Assembly (NCBI GenBank): GCA_016794145.1 | Contig: JAEUKP010000016.1 | Coordinates: forward strand, 1 to 64,000 | Length of the DNA stretch: 64,000 nucleotides | DNA from: Alphaproteobacteria bacterium | GTDB lineage: Bacteria > Pseudomonadota > Alphaproteobacteria > Micavibrionales > Micavibrionaceae | Reading direction: 5' to 3' | Part shown: positions 18,294 to 27,737 of the stretch, one piece after another | Numbering within the stretch: position 1 is the first letter of the stretch | How the letters are laid out: the number at the start of each line of letters is the position of its first letter | Notes under the pieces: model-generated | Told to the model about the DNA's origin: nothing | Database searches by the model: none | The model's input: the letters and a program-made list of their open reading frames with translations, nothing else | Position numbers and translations under genes: made by a program

Positions 18294-19445
18294 ATGCTGC
18301 AAAAAGTTATTTTCTTTTCTCTTCTCTTTTTCCTTGGATGTGATCCTGCTTGTGCATCCGAGAAAATTGCTCCAAAACAGGAAAAACTCAAAGAAATCGA
18401 ACATAAAGTTGAGGCGGAAAAACGGCATCAGGAAGAGTTAAAAGCAGCCGCCGAAAAAATTGAAAAAGATATGAAGGGTCTAAAAACAGATCTTATTGAT
18501 ACAACACGATCTGTCCAGAAAAATGAGCGTAGCTTGCAAGACATTGAAACAAAAATAACAACTCTTCAAATGCAAAAGAAAGATCTGGAAACCACATTAA
18601 AATCCAAACGAGAATCTCTTGCCGGCCTTATTCTTGCACTTGAACGCATCCGACGAATTCCACCCGAGACATTAATTGCAAGACCCGATGCACCTCTTGA
18701 AACTGCCCAGGCCGCAACGGTCATGGGATCTATCTTACCAGAAATCAATAAACGCGCCAGTGAGTTAAAAACAAATATTGAAACCCTTTCAAAAGTTGAG
18801 GCAGACCTAAACACCCAGAAGGCTGAAGTTGAGAAGGAAACAGCCAACCTAAAAACCAATAAAGAAAAAATGGACAAATTGGTAACAGACAGGTCAAAAG
18901 CCTTGGAGGCAACCCAGAAAAAAGTCCAGGCCAAAGCCTTAGAAATTGCAACCCTTACGAAAGAGGCTAAAAATTTCCGCGATCTTATTCAAAAATTAGA
19001 ACAAAAAAATCGCGAAATCGACAACCGAACAGGCAACACACCGAAACGCGATAAGTTAGATACAGGTCCGGCCCTTGGAACAGGACGACTGCCTGTTTCC
19101 GGAATTATCAAAACCAGGTACGGTGAAACAGATGAAATTGGCGCAACAAGTCAAGGAATCGTTTTTTCTGCACGGGATGGAGCCGTTGTTGTCGCTCCGC
19201 TAGCGGGAATCGTAAGATATGCCGGAACATTTCGTAACTATGGAAAAATAGCGCTCATTGAACACAAGAATAAATTTCATAGCCTAGTTGCAGGTTTGGG
19301 AAAAGTTGATACATTCGTTGGGCAGCGTGTAGAAGCGGGAGAGCCTATTGGAACACTTCCTTCGTCCTCTGGCCGTCTGTATTACGAACTCAGGTACCAA
19401 GGGGATCCCGTTAACCCATCCAAAAAATTCTTGAAACTCGATTAA
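18294..19445 (+). CDS. EnvC-like murein hydrolase activator
   Basis: A 383-residue exported protein. An N-terminal signal (residues 1-21, ACA cleavage site) precedes a long coiled coil (about 22-245) and a C-terminal LytM/M23 domain (about 275-383). The LytM metal ligands are lost: the HxGxD position reads SQGIV and the final HxH position reads LYYEL. This matches EnvC, which activates septal amidases without its own catalysis. The open frame reaches back to 18204 inside rlmH, but the ATG at 18294 gives a proper signal peptide and lies four bases after the rlmH stop. The ctpA gene follows by 24 bases. Confidence 0.88.
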   Translation: MLQKVIFFSLLFFLGCDPACASEKIAPKQEKLKEIEHKVEAEKRHQEELKAAAEKIEKDMKGLKTDLIDTTRSVQKNERSLQDIETKITTLQMQKKDLETTLKSKRESLAGLILALERIRRIPPETLIARPDAPLETAQAATVMGSILPEINKRASELKTNIETLSKVEADLNTQKAEVEKETANLKTNKEKMDKLVTDRSKALEATQKKVQAKALEIATLTKEAKNFRDLIQKLEQKNREIDNRTGNTPKRDKLDTGPALGTGRLPVSGIIKTRYGETDEIGATSQGIVFSARDGAVVVAPLAGIVRYAGTFRNYGKIALIEHKNKFHSLVAGLGKVDTFVGQRVEAGEPIGTLPSSSGRLYYELRYQGDPVNPSKKFLKLD

Positions 19446-19469
19446 ACCATAACCGGAGTATTTATTTTT

Positions 19470-20870
19470 ATGTTGTCCCGTTCTTTGCTACTATCGACTG
19501 CCATCCTTTCTCTTTTCTCTTTTTCGGACTCTGTTCTTGCAGAGGATTCAAAAGTTGATCCTGCCTCTGAAAAATCTGCCGCCACAAAAAATTTGACGCA
19601 GGAGCAGTTGAATGCCGAAACCTATAAACAGCTCTCCCTTTTTGGAAGCGTCTTTGAAACAGTGCGTGAAAAATATGTTGATACGATTTCCGATGAAAAG
19701 TTGATCGAATATGCGATCAAAGGGATGCTGACAAATCTTGACCCTCATTCTGATTATATGACGGCAAAAGACTTTGATGACATGAAAGTCCAGACCAAAG
19801 GTGAATTCGGAGGTTTGGGAATCGAAGTGACAATGCAAGATGGTCTTGTAAAAGTTGTCTCTCCGATTGATGATACACCTGCTTTTAAGGCTGGAATCCA
19901 ACCAGGTGATTTGATTTCCCACTTAGATAAAAAACCGATTATAGGCATGACACTTGCGGAAGCGGTTGAAAAGATGCGCGGTAAAGTTGGAAGCTCTGTT
20001 GAACTGACTGTCCGTCGTGAGGGCATAAACGAACCTCTTTTTATTAAGATCAAACGTGACACGATCAAAATAAAATCCGTAAGATACCATGTAGAAGGCG
20101 GAGATGTCGGCTATATCCGTATTACAACATTCAACCAAAACACTTATAATGGTTTAAAAGATGCGTTTGAGAACATTAAAAAAGAAAGCAATAATAAACT
20201 GGTCGGTTATGTTTTAGACCTCCGCAACAATCCGGGTGGTCTACTTGATCAGGCTATATCAGTATCTGATGCCTTTCTTGATAAGGGTGAAATTGTATCG
20301 ACACGTGGACGCAACGATGAAGCGATAAACCGTGATAACGCCCTACCAGGAGATCTGGCAGATGGTTTGCCCGTTGTTGTTCTAATCAATGGTGGATCTG
20401 CCTCTGCATCTGAAATTGTATCAGGCGCTTTACAAGATCATCACCGCGCCGTTGTTATGGGCACAAAATCTTTTGGGAAGGGATCCGTTCAAACTGTTAT
20501 CCCAACACCTGGCCAAGGCGCGATGAGACTCACAACAGCGCGATATTTCACCCCATCTGGTCGATCCATTCAATCAAAGGGGATTGAGCCAGATATTTTG
20601 GTAGAACCTGCAAAAATTGAAAAGCTTGATGAAATCAGAATTGGTGAAGAGGATTTAAAAGGTGCCATCAGTAACCCTGATACCCCTAAAACCACTCCAC
20701 CTATTGATTCTGCAGATTCTATTGATCCTGTAGATCCGGCGCCCGAAGGAAATCAACCCCCGAAAGACAAGGCAAGCTTAGAGAAAGAACAAGCAAAACA
20801 AGATTATCAATTGGCAAGAGCTCTTGATCTTCTTCATGGCTTATCTTTAATTAAAGCAGGAAAGCAATAA
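19470..20870 (+). CDS. ctpA: C-terminal processing protease, S41 family
   Basis: A 466-residue periplasmic serine protease. It has a signal peptide (1-24, VLA cleavage), a PDZ domain (about 108-195) that recognises C-terminal tails, and the S41 core. The catalytic Ser is in the SASASE motif (310-315) and the general-base Lys is K337 in FGKGSVQT. The C-terminal tail (about 385-440) is low-complexity, rich in Pro, Asp and Ser. Relatives trim penicillin-binding proteins, lipoproteins or cell-wall hydrolases. The gene sits between an EnvC-type activator and a divergent deacetylase, so a role in controlling peptidoglycan hydrolysis is a reasonable inference. Confidence 0.95.
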   Translation: MLSRSLLLSTAILSLFSFSDSVLAEDSKVDPASEKSAATKNLTQEQLNAETYKQLSLFGSVFETVREKYVDTISDEKLIEYAIKGMLTNLDPHSDYMTAKDFDDMKVQTKGEFGGLGIEVTMQDGLVKVVSPIDDTPAFKAGIQPGDLISHLDKKPIIGMTLAEAVEKMRGKVGSSVELTVRREGINEPLFIKIKRDTIKIKSVRYHVEGGDVGYIRITTFNQNTYNGLKDAFENIKKESNNKLVGYVLDLRNNPGGLLDQAISVSDAFLDKGEIVSTRGRNDEAINRDNALPGDLADGLPVVVLINGGSASASEIVSGALQDHHRAVVMGTKSFGKGSVQTVIPTPGQGAMRLTTARYFTPSGRSIQSKGIEPDILVEPAKIEKLDEIRIGEEDLKGAISNPDTPKTTPPIDSADSIDPVDPAPEGNQPPKDKASLEKEQAKQDYQLARALDLLHGLSLIKAGKQ

Positions 20871-20874
20871 ATCT

Positions 20875-22131
20875 ATGCGGGGCCTTTCTGTTACAAAGGT
20901 AAAAGATACTCTTGATGGATTTTTTCCATTAAGAACTTTTGCCTTTGCATTGGGCCTTCTTATGTCCATTCTGATAGTCGGGGTTGCAATTTACCAGATC
21001 TTTATCGCCGCCCCTGTTGAAAATATATCCCCGACCGGCAAAACAATTGCGATGATTGAAATTCCCGAAAGAGAGATTTCAAAAACAATACAGCCAATAG
21101 AATCGACTATAGAAAAAGAACCTCCAAAAGACATCCCTTCTGTATCCGATGAGGAAATGGATTCTCCTCCTGCCTTACCTCATCCCGGAGCAGAAGAGGC
21201 GAAATCTCCAGAGACTTTGCCAGAGACTTTACCAGATAATTCGTTAGATATAGAAGATTCTCTTGCCGGTCTGTCGGAAGAGACTGCTTTCGGATACCTC
21301 CCTATCATCCGTAAATCAGATGGATTAACATCTTTTCAGGCCTATGCTTCTCCGTTTAAATTAAATCCAGATACCAAATCTATTATTTCTCTTGTGATGG
21401 TTGATTACGGGCTTTCGGATTCTCTTTCAAACGAGGCCCTTAAAACATTGCCGAAAGGCTTAAATTTTGTTGTCTCACCCTACTCCGATAATCTTCAACC
21501 AAAAATATCCAAGGCACGTGCAAAAGGTATAGAAATATGGATGGGAATTCCATTGCAACAGCCTGAAACTTCACCTGAAACTTCGCCTAAAATCCTAACA
21601 GCAACGCATATTGGGCCAAATACTATTCTTACAGGATTAACAATTGCCGAAAACAAATCACGTCTTCAGACCCATTTAGGTCGTGCAACGGGGTATGTGG
21701 GAATCGCGTTTGATACGCCTCCCTCTTTCCCAAGCGGGTCAGACAGTTTGGAAGGCCTCCTTAATATTGCCTCAGCAAGAGGGCTGGGAGTTGCGCAATT
21801 AGCACCACAAGATACACTTATCAAGACTGCTGCAGCCCAAAATGCCCAAACGCCTTATATAGGTGGTGATTTATGGATTGATACTGCTTTGATTAAAAAG
21901 GATATCCTGAATGCTCTTTCTGAAATTGAAAAACATTCGCTTGAAACGGGTCACACTGTTGCCATGTTTCATCCATCTCCGTTGATGATAAAAGTGATTG
22001 GAGAATGGCAAACATCACTTGCTGAAAAACATATTCAATTGGCTCCGCTTACATATACATCGAAATTGATTAAATCCTCCTCACATTCCTCCTCAAAAAG
22101 TGAAAAGACTCCGGACCATGAATCTCACTGA
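20875..22131 (+). CDS. Divergent polysaccharide deacetylase family protein (YibQ-like)
   Basis: A 418-residue protein with one N-terminal membrane anchor (about residues 23-44), an acidic/proline-rich linker (about 55-130), and a C-terminal divergent deacetylase domain (about 165-395). Domain landmarks are VMVDYGLSDSLSNEAL, FVVSPYSDNL and GYVGIAF, with a conserved His-containing segment near ETGHTVAMFHPSPL at the end. The family's enzymatic activity is unproven. Two in-gene tandem duplications are visible: ETLPETLP in the linker and PETSPETSP inside the domain. It starts four bases after ctpA and overlaps rppH by 14 bases. Confidence 0.82.
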   Translation: MRGLSVTKVKDTLDGFFPLRTFAFALGLLMSILIVGVAIYQIFIAAPVENISPTGKTIAMIEIPEREISKTIQPIESTIEKEPPKDIPSVSDEEMDSPPALPHPGAEEAKSPETLPETLPDNSLDIEDSLAGLSEETAFGYLPIIRKSDGLTSFQAYASPFKLNPDTKSIISLVMVDYGLSDSLSNEALKTLPKGLNFVVSPYSDNLQPKISKARAKGIEIWMGIPLQQPETSPETSPKILTATHIGPNTILTGLTIAENKSRLQTHLGRATGYVGIAFDTPPSFPSGSDSLEGLLNIASARGLGVAQLAPQDTLIKTAAAQNAQTPYIGGDLWIDTALIKKDILNALSEIEKHSLETGHTVAMFHPSPLMIKVIGEWQTSLAEKHIQLAPLTYTSKLIKSSSHSSSKSEKTPDHESH

Positions 22132-22606
22132 TCTTCCTTACCGACCTTGTGTTGGGCTTGTTTTGTTTAACAAAAATGGTCATGTGTTCGTAGGAAAAAG
22201 AATTGATACGCCCGCCGGGTGGCAAATGCCACAAGGAGGTATTGATGAAGGTGAAGACATTAAAACTGCAGCCTTACGAGAGTTGAAGGAAGAGGTTGGA
22301 ACCGATAAAGTTCAGATCCTACGCATCGCGGATGAAACAATTAAATATGATGTCCCAATGGAATTATCAACCAAGCATTGGGGGGGAAAATTCCGGGGGC
22401 AAGAACAAACATGGGTTGCCCTTAGATTTACGGGCAATGATAGCGATATTCATCTAAACAGTCATACCCCGCCCGAGTTTAGCGCGTGGAAATGGATTCC
22501 TCTTTCTGAAACTGTTGACGCGATTGTTCCTTTTAAACGGGAAACCTACGAAAAAGTGATTACCTTGTTCCAGGATATTGCACTGCTTGAACCGTCTAAA
22601 GCTTGA
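22118..22606 (+). CDS. rppH: RNA pyrophosphohydrolase RppH (Nudix)
   Basis: A 162-residue Nudix hydrolase that removes pyrophosphate from the 5' end of transcripts (or cleaves dinucleoside polyphosphates) and so starts mRNA decay. The Nudix box runs from GGIDEGEDIKTA to LRELKEEVG (about residues 35-57) with all the metal-binding glutamates. The N-terminus NLTDLPYRPCVGLVLFN is typical. The ATG at 22118 was chosen over an in-frame GTG six codons upstream because it gives the family N-terminus; it overlaps the previous gene by 14 bases, so translation is probably coupled. It converges on tag, 15 bases away. Confidence 0.95.
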   Translation: MNLTDLPYRPCVGLVLFNKNGHVFVGKRIDTPAGWQMPQGGIDEGEDIKTAALRELKEEVGTDKVQILRIADETIKYDVPMELSTKHWGGKFRGQEQTWVALRFTGNDSDIHLNSHTPPEFSAWKWIPLSETVDAIVPFKRETYEKVITLFQDIALLEPSKA

Positions 22607-22621
22607 GTATAAAGTTTCTCT

Positions 22622-23188
22622 CTACCGAGGGTAGCAAAAACAATCTATCGTGTGGTCATTGACCATGCCGATGGCCTGCATATAGGCATACATAATGGTT
22701 GGCCCGACAAATGTCATGCCCCGTTTTTTAAGATCTTTGGACAAAGCTTCGGATTCGGGCGTTTGCGCGGGAACATCTTCAGGCTTGATCCAATGATTGA
22801 TTTTGGGTGCCCCGCCGACAAAGCGCCACAGATACGCATCAAACGTCCCGAATTCCTGTTGAATCTGCCGGAAAACAGCCGCATTCCGGCGCGTGGCAAA
22901 AACCTTCAAACGATTGCGGATAATCTCACCGTTTGTCAGGATATGCTCTAACTCCGCATCGGTCAAAGCGGCCACTTTGGCCGGATCAAAGTGATGAAAG
23001 GCTGCACGATAGCCCTCACGCCGGCGGAGAATGGTTTCCCAACTCAACCCCGCTTGTGCGCCTTCCAGAATCAGCATTTCGAATAAATGCCGATCATCAT
23101 GCACCGGAACACCCCACTCCGCATCATGATAGGTCACATAATGCGGCTTGGTCAGATCCACCCAAAAACAGCGTTGTTTTTCCATCAT
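22622..23188 (-). CDS. tag: DNA-3-methyladenine glycosylase I
   Basis: A 188-residue base-excision enzyme that removes 3-methyladenine from DNA. The N-terminal zinc Cys is in KQRCFWVD and the C-terminal zinc ligands are in VNDHTIDCFCYP; YHDAEWGVPVHDDRHLFEML is the family block. The open frame continues upstream to 23287, but the ATG at 23188 (or the adjacent one at 23185) follows GGGGA and gives the normal length of about 187 residues. GC-rich codons dominate, unlike rppH immediately downstream. It is divergent from ppdK with a 194-base gap. Confidence 0.95.
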   Translation of the reverse strand: MMEKQRCFWVDLTKPHYVTYHDAEWGVPVHDDRHLFEMLILEGAQAGLSWETILRRREGYRAAFHHFDPAKVAALTDAELEHILTNGEIIRNRLKVFATRRNAAVFRQIQQEFGTFDAYLWRFVGGAPKINHWIKPEDVPAQTPESEALSKDLKKRGMTFVGPTIMYAYMQAIGMVNDHTIDCFCYPR

Positions 23189-23382
23189 TTTCCCCGCGTT
23201 TAGCGCTCTTCTTACCTCTTTGTAAAATATTAATCGAACACTTGTAAACTCTATTTGGTTGGTCGTCTTTTTTATGCCATGATACATCCCGAAAGCAGCC
23301 CGTAACAGGGTGATGCAATTGGGCCCTTGTGGTTTTTTTGTGGTTTGTTTGTCTTTTTCTTCTTGGGTGCGGAGGATTTATC

Positions 23383-26052
23383 ATGGTGTCACAGTCTAGC
23401 TCACAGTGGGTTTACGGATTTGGCAAAAACGAAGCCAATATCGGCGCCGGTAACAAAAACCTGTTGGGGGGCAAAGGGGCCAATCTGGTCGAAATGGCCG
23501 CGTTGGGGCTTCCGGTTCCGACAGGGTTTGTGATCACGACCGAAGTCTGCACCGCATATTACCGCGATGGTCAAACCTATCCCTCTGATTTAAAAGACCA
23601 GGCCATGAAAGGCCTTGCCGCCATTGAGTCCTCGGTCGGCGCCACATTTGGCGATGCCAAAAATCCTCTTCTGGTCTCCGTCCGGTCGGGCGCGCGCGTG
23701 TCGATGCCCGGTATGATGGACACTGTTTTGAATCTGGGGCTCAACGATGTCACCCTCCAGGGATTGATCGCACAATCCGGCGATCCGCGCTTTGCATGGG
23801 ATAGCTACCGCCGCTTTATCCAGATGTATGGACATGTGGTTATGGGTGTGGATGGACATGATTTTGAATCGATCCTGCATGAGTATAAAACAGCCCACCA
23901 CATTACCAATGACACTGAAATATCCGCCACAGGATGGCAAGAGATTGTCACGCAGTACAAAGATCTGGTGCAGCGTGTATCCGGACGGGCTTTCCCGCAA
24001 GATCCGCAGGAACAATTATGGGGGGCCATCGGCGCCGTGTTCCAGTCATGGATGACGCCGCGAGCCGTCACCTATCGCAAAATCCATGATATCCCCGAAG
24101 ACTGGGGCACCGCGGTAACGGTTCAAGCCATGGTGTTTGGCAATATGGGCGATGATTGCGCCACAGGGGTTGCCTTTACCCGCGATCCGTCCACGGGTGA
24201 AAATTATTTCTATGGCGAATATCTGGTGAATGCCCAAGGCGAAGATGTGGTGGCGGGGATCCGTACTCCGCAACCTCTCTCCCGTGCGGCCCGCGAGAAA
24301 GAAGGTTCCACCCTCCCCTCGATGGAGGAATCGATGCCGGCTGTCTATGCCCAATTGAACGATGTCCGGCTGCGTCTGGAATCGCATTACAAAGATATGC
24401 AGGACATTGAATTTACGGTTCAAAAAGGGACGCTCTATATGCTGCAAACCCGTACAGGGAAACGCTCGGCACAGGCGGCTCTGAAAATCGCCATTGATAT
24501 GGTGGCCGAAAATCTCATCACCCGCGACCGCGCCCTGTTGAAAATGGATGCAACCGCGCTGGATCAATTGCTCCACCCGACCATTGATCCCAAAGCCAAA
24601 TTGCATGTCATTGGCCATGGTCTGCCAGCCTCCCCGGGGGCCGCCAGCGGCATGATCGCCTTTACCGCCGAAGATGCCGAAGACCGCGCCAAAGAAGGTC
24701 ACGATGTCATTCTGGTACGGATTGAAACCTCTCCCGAAGATATTCATGGCATGTATGCGGCCTGTGGCATTCTGACCACGCGCGGCGGCATGACATCCCA
24801 CGCGGCCGTTGTGGCGCGGGGTATGGGCCGCCCCTGTGTCGCAGGTGCCGGATCCATCCATATCGATATGTCCACCAAAACACTCCATGCGGGAGACGTG
24901 ACCCTGCGCGATGGCGATATGATCACCATCGATGGAAGCAAAGGCGATATTATTCTGGGGCATGTTCCCATGATTGACCCTCAAGTATCCGGCGATTTTG
25001 CCACCATCATGGGATGGGCCGATGATATCCGCCGTTTGGGTGTGCGGGCCAATGCGGAAACGCCGACCGATGCACGGGTGGCACGCAAATTCGGCGCCGA
25101 AGGCATTGGTTTGTGCCGCACCGAACATATGTTTTTCGAACCATCCCGCATCCAGAATGTGCGTGAAATGATTTTTGCCGAAACGGAATCCGATCGGCGC
25201 GCGGCTCTGGCCAAACTCCTTCCCGAACAACGCAAAGACTTTATCGATTTGTTTGAAATTATGCGCGGGCTTCCGGTGACCATCCGGTTGCTGGATCCTC
25301 CGTTGCACGAATTCCTGCCACAAGAACCGGCCGATATTGCAGCTTTCTCCGAAGCATCCGGCATTCCCATGGCGAAAGTGCATCGCCGTCTGAGCGAACT
25401 GAAAGAATCCAACCCGATGCTGGGCCACCGTGGGTGCCGCTTGGGGATTGCCTATCCGGAAGTTTACGAGATGCAGGCCCACGCCATTTTTGAAGCGGCA
25501 GCCACCTGTGATGTCAGTGTGGAAGTCATGATCCCTCTGGTTGGCATGCGCGATGAACTGCGCCTGATGAAGGCCGTGGTCGATCAAGCCGCGAAAGACG
25601 CAGAGCAACGTTTTGGCAAAGCCATCACCTACACCGTCGGCACGATGATCGAACTGCCTCGGGCCGCCCTCATGGCCCGAGACATTGCGCATGACGCGGC
25701 CTTCTTCAGCTTTGGCACCAATGACCTGACGCAGACAACTCTGGGGATCAGTCGGGATGATGCCGGATCCTTCTTGCCTGCCTATGTCACCAAAGGCATT
25801 CTGCCCAAAGATCCGTTTGTCAGCATTGATCGGGACGGCGTTGGACAGTTAATGGAGATGGCGGTATCCCGCGGGCGTGCGACCCGTCCGGATTTGAAAC
25901 TCGGCATTTGCGGGGAACATGGCGGCGATCCGGATTCCATCCAGTTCTGTGAAGATATCGGGCTGGATTATGTGTCCTGCTCGGCCTTCCGTGTGCCGAT
26001 TGCCCGCCTTGCCGCTGCACAAGCAACCATTCGTAAAAAGGCAGTCATCTAA
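23383..26052 (+). CDS. ppdK: Pyruvate, phosphate dikinase
   Basis: An 889-residue enzyme interconverting pyruvate, ATP and phosphate with PEP, AMP and pyrophosphate. The ATP-grasp domain covers about residues 10-350 (GGKGANLVEMAALGLPVP near the start), and the swivelling phosphohistidine domain follows with His473 in RGGMTSHAAVVARG. The C-terminal PEP/pyruvate TIM barrel includes RTEHMFF, FGTNDLTQTTLG and the catalytic Cys in GICGEHGGD. The ATG at 23383 has a perfect GGAGGA six bases upstream; a longer frame from 23329 would add a spurious hydrophobic stretch. Composition is strikingly GC-rich compared with the window average. The enzyme suggests gluconeogenic flexibility or PPi-based metabolism. 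Confidence 0.97.
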   Translation: MVSQSSSQWVYGFGKNEANIGAGNKNLLGGKGANLVEMAALGLPVPTGFVITTEVCTAYYRDGQTYPSDLKDQAMKGLAAIESSVGATFGDAKNPLLVSVRSGARVSMPGMMDTVLNLGLNDVTLQGLIAQSGDPRFAWDSYRRFIQMYGHVVMGVDGHDFESILHEYKTAHHITNDTEISATGWQEIVTQYKDLVQRVSGRAFPQDPQEQLWGAIGAVFQSWMTPRAVTYRKIHDIPEDWGTAVTVQAMVFGNMGDDCATGVAFTRDPSTGENYFYGEYLVNAQGEDVVAGIRTPQPLSRAAREKEGSTLPSMEESMPAVYAQLNDVRLRLESHYKDMQDIEFTVQKGTLYMLQTRTGKRSAQAALKIAIDMVAENLITRDRALLKMDATALDQLLHPTIDPKAKLHVIGHGLPASPGAASGMIAFTAEDAEDRAKEGHDVILVRIETSPEDIHGMYAACGILTTRGGMTSHAAVVARGMGRPCVAGAGSIHIDMSTKTLHAGDVTLRDGDMITIDGSKGDIILGHVPMIDPQVSGDFATIMGWADDIRRLGVRANAETPTDARVARKFGAEGIGLCRTEHMFFEPSRIQNVREMIFAETESDRRAALAKLLPEQRKDFIDLFEIMRGLPVTIRLLDPPLHEFLPQEPADIAAFSEASGIPMAKVHRRLSELKESNPMLGHRGCRLGIAYPEVYEMQAHAIFEAAATCDVSVEVMIPLVGMRDELRLMKAVVDQAAKDAEQRFGKAITYTVGTMIELPRAALMARDIAHDAAFFSFGTNDLTQTTLGISRDDAGSFLPAYVTKGILPKDPFVSIDRDGVGQLMEMAVSRGRATRPDLKLGICGEHGGDPDSIQFCEDIGLDYVSCSAFRVPIARLAAAQATIRKKAVI

Positions 26053-26070
26053 AAACCACATGGGATAAAG

Positions 26071-26095
26071 GCTGTACGCATACATCACGTACAGC
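26071..26095. terminator. Hairpin between convergent ppdK and the TerC/CBS gene
   Basis: GCTGTACG (26071-26078) pairs perfectly with CGTACAGC (26088-26095) over a nine-base loop. It lies between two convergent stop codons. A T-run is missing on the plus side and weak (CTTTA) on the minus side, so it may be a weak shared terminator. Confidence 0.4.
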
Positions 26096-26120
26096 GTCCG
26101 GAGAAGCAAAATTTGCTGTT

Positions 26121-27692
26121 CTATAAAACATCATCCATGTCTTTTTTGTAGAGCAGAATTTTACCAATCCGGCGGCCATCCATTTTCAGGATTCTCATGC
26201 CCCAGTGATTCCACTCTAGTTTTTCATCAAGCTTTGGAATACGGGCGAATTCGTGCAAGATAAATCCCGCCATCGTTGCGAAATGGCCACTGGGTTCATA
26301 TTCAAGACCTGTCTGATTTTGAACATCGTAAATAGACGCCTTTGCATCGACAATATAGGATCCATCTTCTTGATGAGAAATTTCCAATTCAAGTTTTTCA
26401 TCATCGCTTTCCGGAAACTCCCCGGCAATTGCCTCTAATAAATCATGGTGGGTTACAATACCCTGAACACTGCCAAACTCATCCGTTACAACCGCCATAT
26501 CCGCACGATTATTTTTAAAAATTTCTAAAGATTTCAAAACAGATGTATTTTCATGAATAAAGAGAGGTTCTTGCATAATCTTGGAAACAATAGGCATTGT
26601 ATGATTCTTGACCAATGATGGCAAAAAATCCTCGCGATGAATAATTCCCAAGGCTGAGTCAATATCGTCTTTGCCGACCAGAAGCTGGGAGCGGGATGTC
26701 TCGACAATCTGGTTTTTTATCCCTTCGTCATTTTCGCCAATATCCAACCATTCAATATCTGTCCGCGGCGTCATAATGGTATTGATCGGGCGGTGGGACA
26801 AATTCAATACCCCGCGCAGCAGGTTCTTTTCGGTGTCGGTTAACAGATCTTCTTTCGATGCCTGATGTAACAAGACACCTATTTCATGACTACTCTGGCT
26901 TTCGTCAGCCTCACGAGCTCCAAGAACACGCAACACCATATCCGCCGTTCTTTCACGCAAATCCGATGGTTCGGAAAAGCGTTTTTTCAGACGCGCCTGG
27001 GCAAATTGATTGAAAAATTCAATCAAGACCGAGAATCCAATCGCTGCATAGAGATACCCTTTTGGAATATGAAAACCAAAGCCTTCGGCAATTAACGAGA
27101 AGCCCACCATCAAGAGGAACCCAAGGCACAACATCACAACTGTTGGACGTTCATTCACAAATCTGGTTAAAGGTTGACTGACAACAACCATCAGGAAAAT
27201 GGCAATGGTCACCGCCGCCATCATGACAGGCAAATGATCGGACATTCCAATCGCGGTAATCACAGCATCCAGCGAGAAAACGGCGTCCAACACAATAATC
27301 TGGGTTACAACCACCCAAAATCCTGTTTTTACACCTATTTTCTTTTCGCCATGACCATGACCTTCCAACCGCCCATGAATTTCACCGGTCGCTTTGTAGA
27401 GCAGGAACAACCCTCCTGCGAGCATAATCAGATCCCGTCCGGAAAAGCTTTTTCCCAAAACATCAAACAGCGGCTCTGTCAAACTGGCCAACCACGAAAT
27501 ACAGGCCAACAAGACAAAGCGCATCCCCAAGGCCAAGGCCAATCCGATTTTAACCGCTTTTTCGCGTTGAGAGGCAGGAAGACGTTGTGCCAGAATGGCA
27601 ATAAAGACGAGGTTATCAATCCCCAAAACCAATTCCAACAATACCAGGGTCATCAAACCCACCCAAATTGTTGGATCAAGAAATATGTCCAT
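26121..27692 (-). CDS. TerC-family membrane protein with CBS and CorC/HlyC domains
   Basis: A 523-residue protein with the architecture of E. coli YoaE. A seven-helix TerC-type membrane domain (about residues 5-240) carries the acidic motifs [10 protein letters not shown] and [14 protein letters not shown] cytoplasmic pair of CBS domains (about 305-425) and a CorC/HlyC transporter-associated domain (about 440-517) follow. TerC relatives are linked to metal-ion export, for example manganese during protein secretion; the exact substrate is not known here. The gene is 45 bases downstream of queA on the same strand and may be co-transcribed with it. The membrane-domain half is more GC-rich than the C-terminal half. 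Confidence 0.9.
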   Translation of the reverse strand: MDIFLDPTIWVGLMTLVLLELVLGIDNLVFIAILAQRLPASQREKAVKIGLALALGMRFVLLACISWLASLTEPLFDVLGKSFSGRDLIMLAGGLFLLYKATGEIHGRLEGHGHGEKKIGVKTGFWVVVTQIIVLDAVFSLDAVITAIGMSDHLPVMMAAVTIAIFLMVVVSQPLTRFVNERPTVVMLCLGFLLMVGFSLIAEGFGFHIPKGYLYAAIGFSVLIEFFNQFAQARLKKRFSEPSDLRERTADMVLRVLGAREADESQSSHEIGVLLHQASKEDLLTDTEKNLLRGVLNLSHRPINTIMTPRTDIEWLDIGENDEGIKNQIVETSRSQLLVGKDDIDSALGIIHREDFLPSLVKNHTMPIVSKIMQEPLFIHENTSVLKSLEIFKNNRADMAVVTDEFGSVQGIVTHHDLLEAIAGEFPESDDEKLELEISHQEDGSYIVDAKASIYDVQNQTGLEYEPSGHFATMAGFILHEFARIPKLDEKLEWNHWGMRILKMDGRRIGKILLYKKDMDDVL

Positions 27693-27737
27693 TTTTGTCG
27701 TACAAACCTTTGTTAAGTTCTTAATCTTTACACGGGA

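Noticed and set aside
24046..25692. Long open frame antisense to ppdK (548 codons, minus strand)
   Set aside because: It mirrors the GC-rich ppdK gene, is very rich in His and Gly, and lacks any motif; it is a codon-bias shadow.
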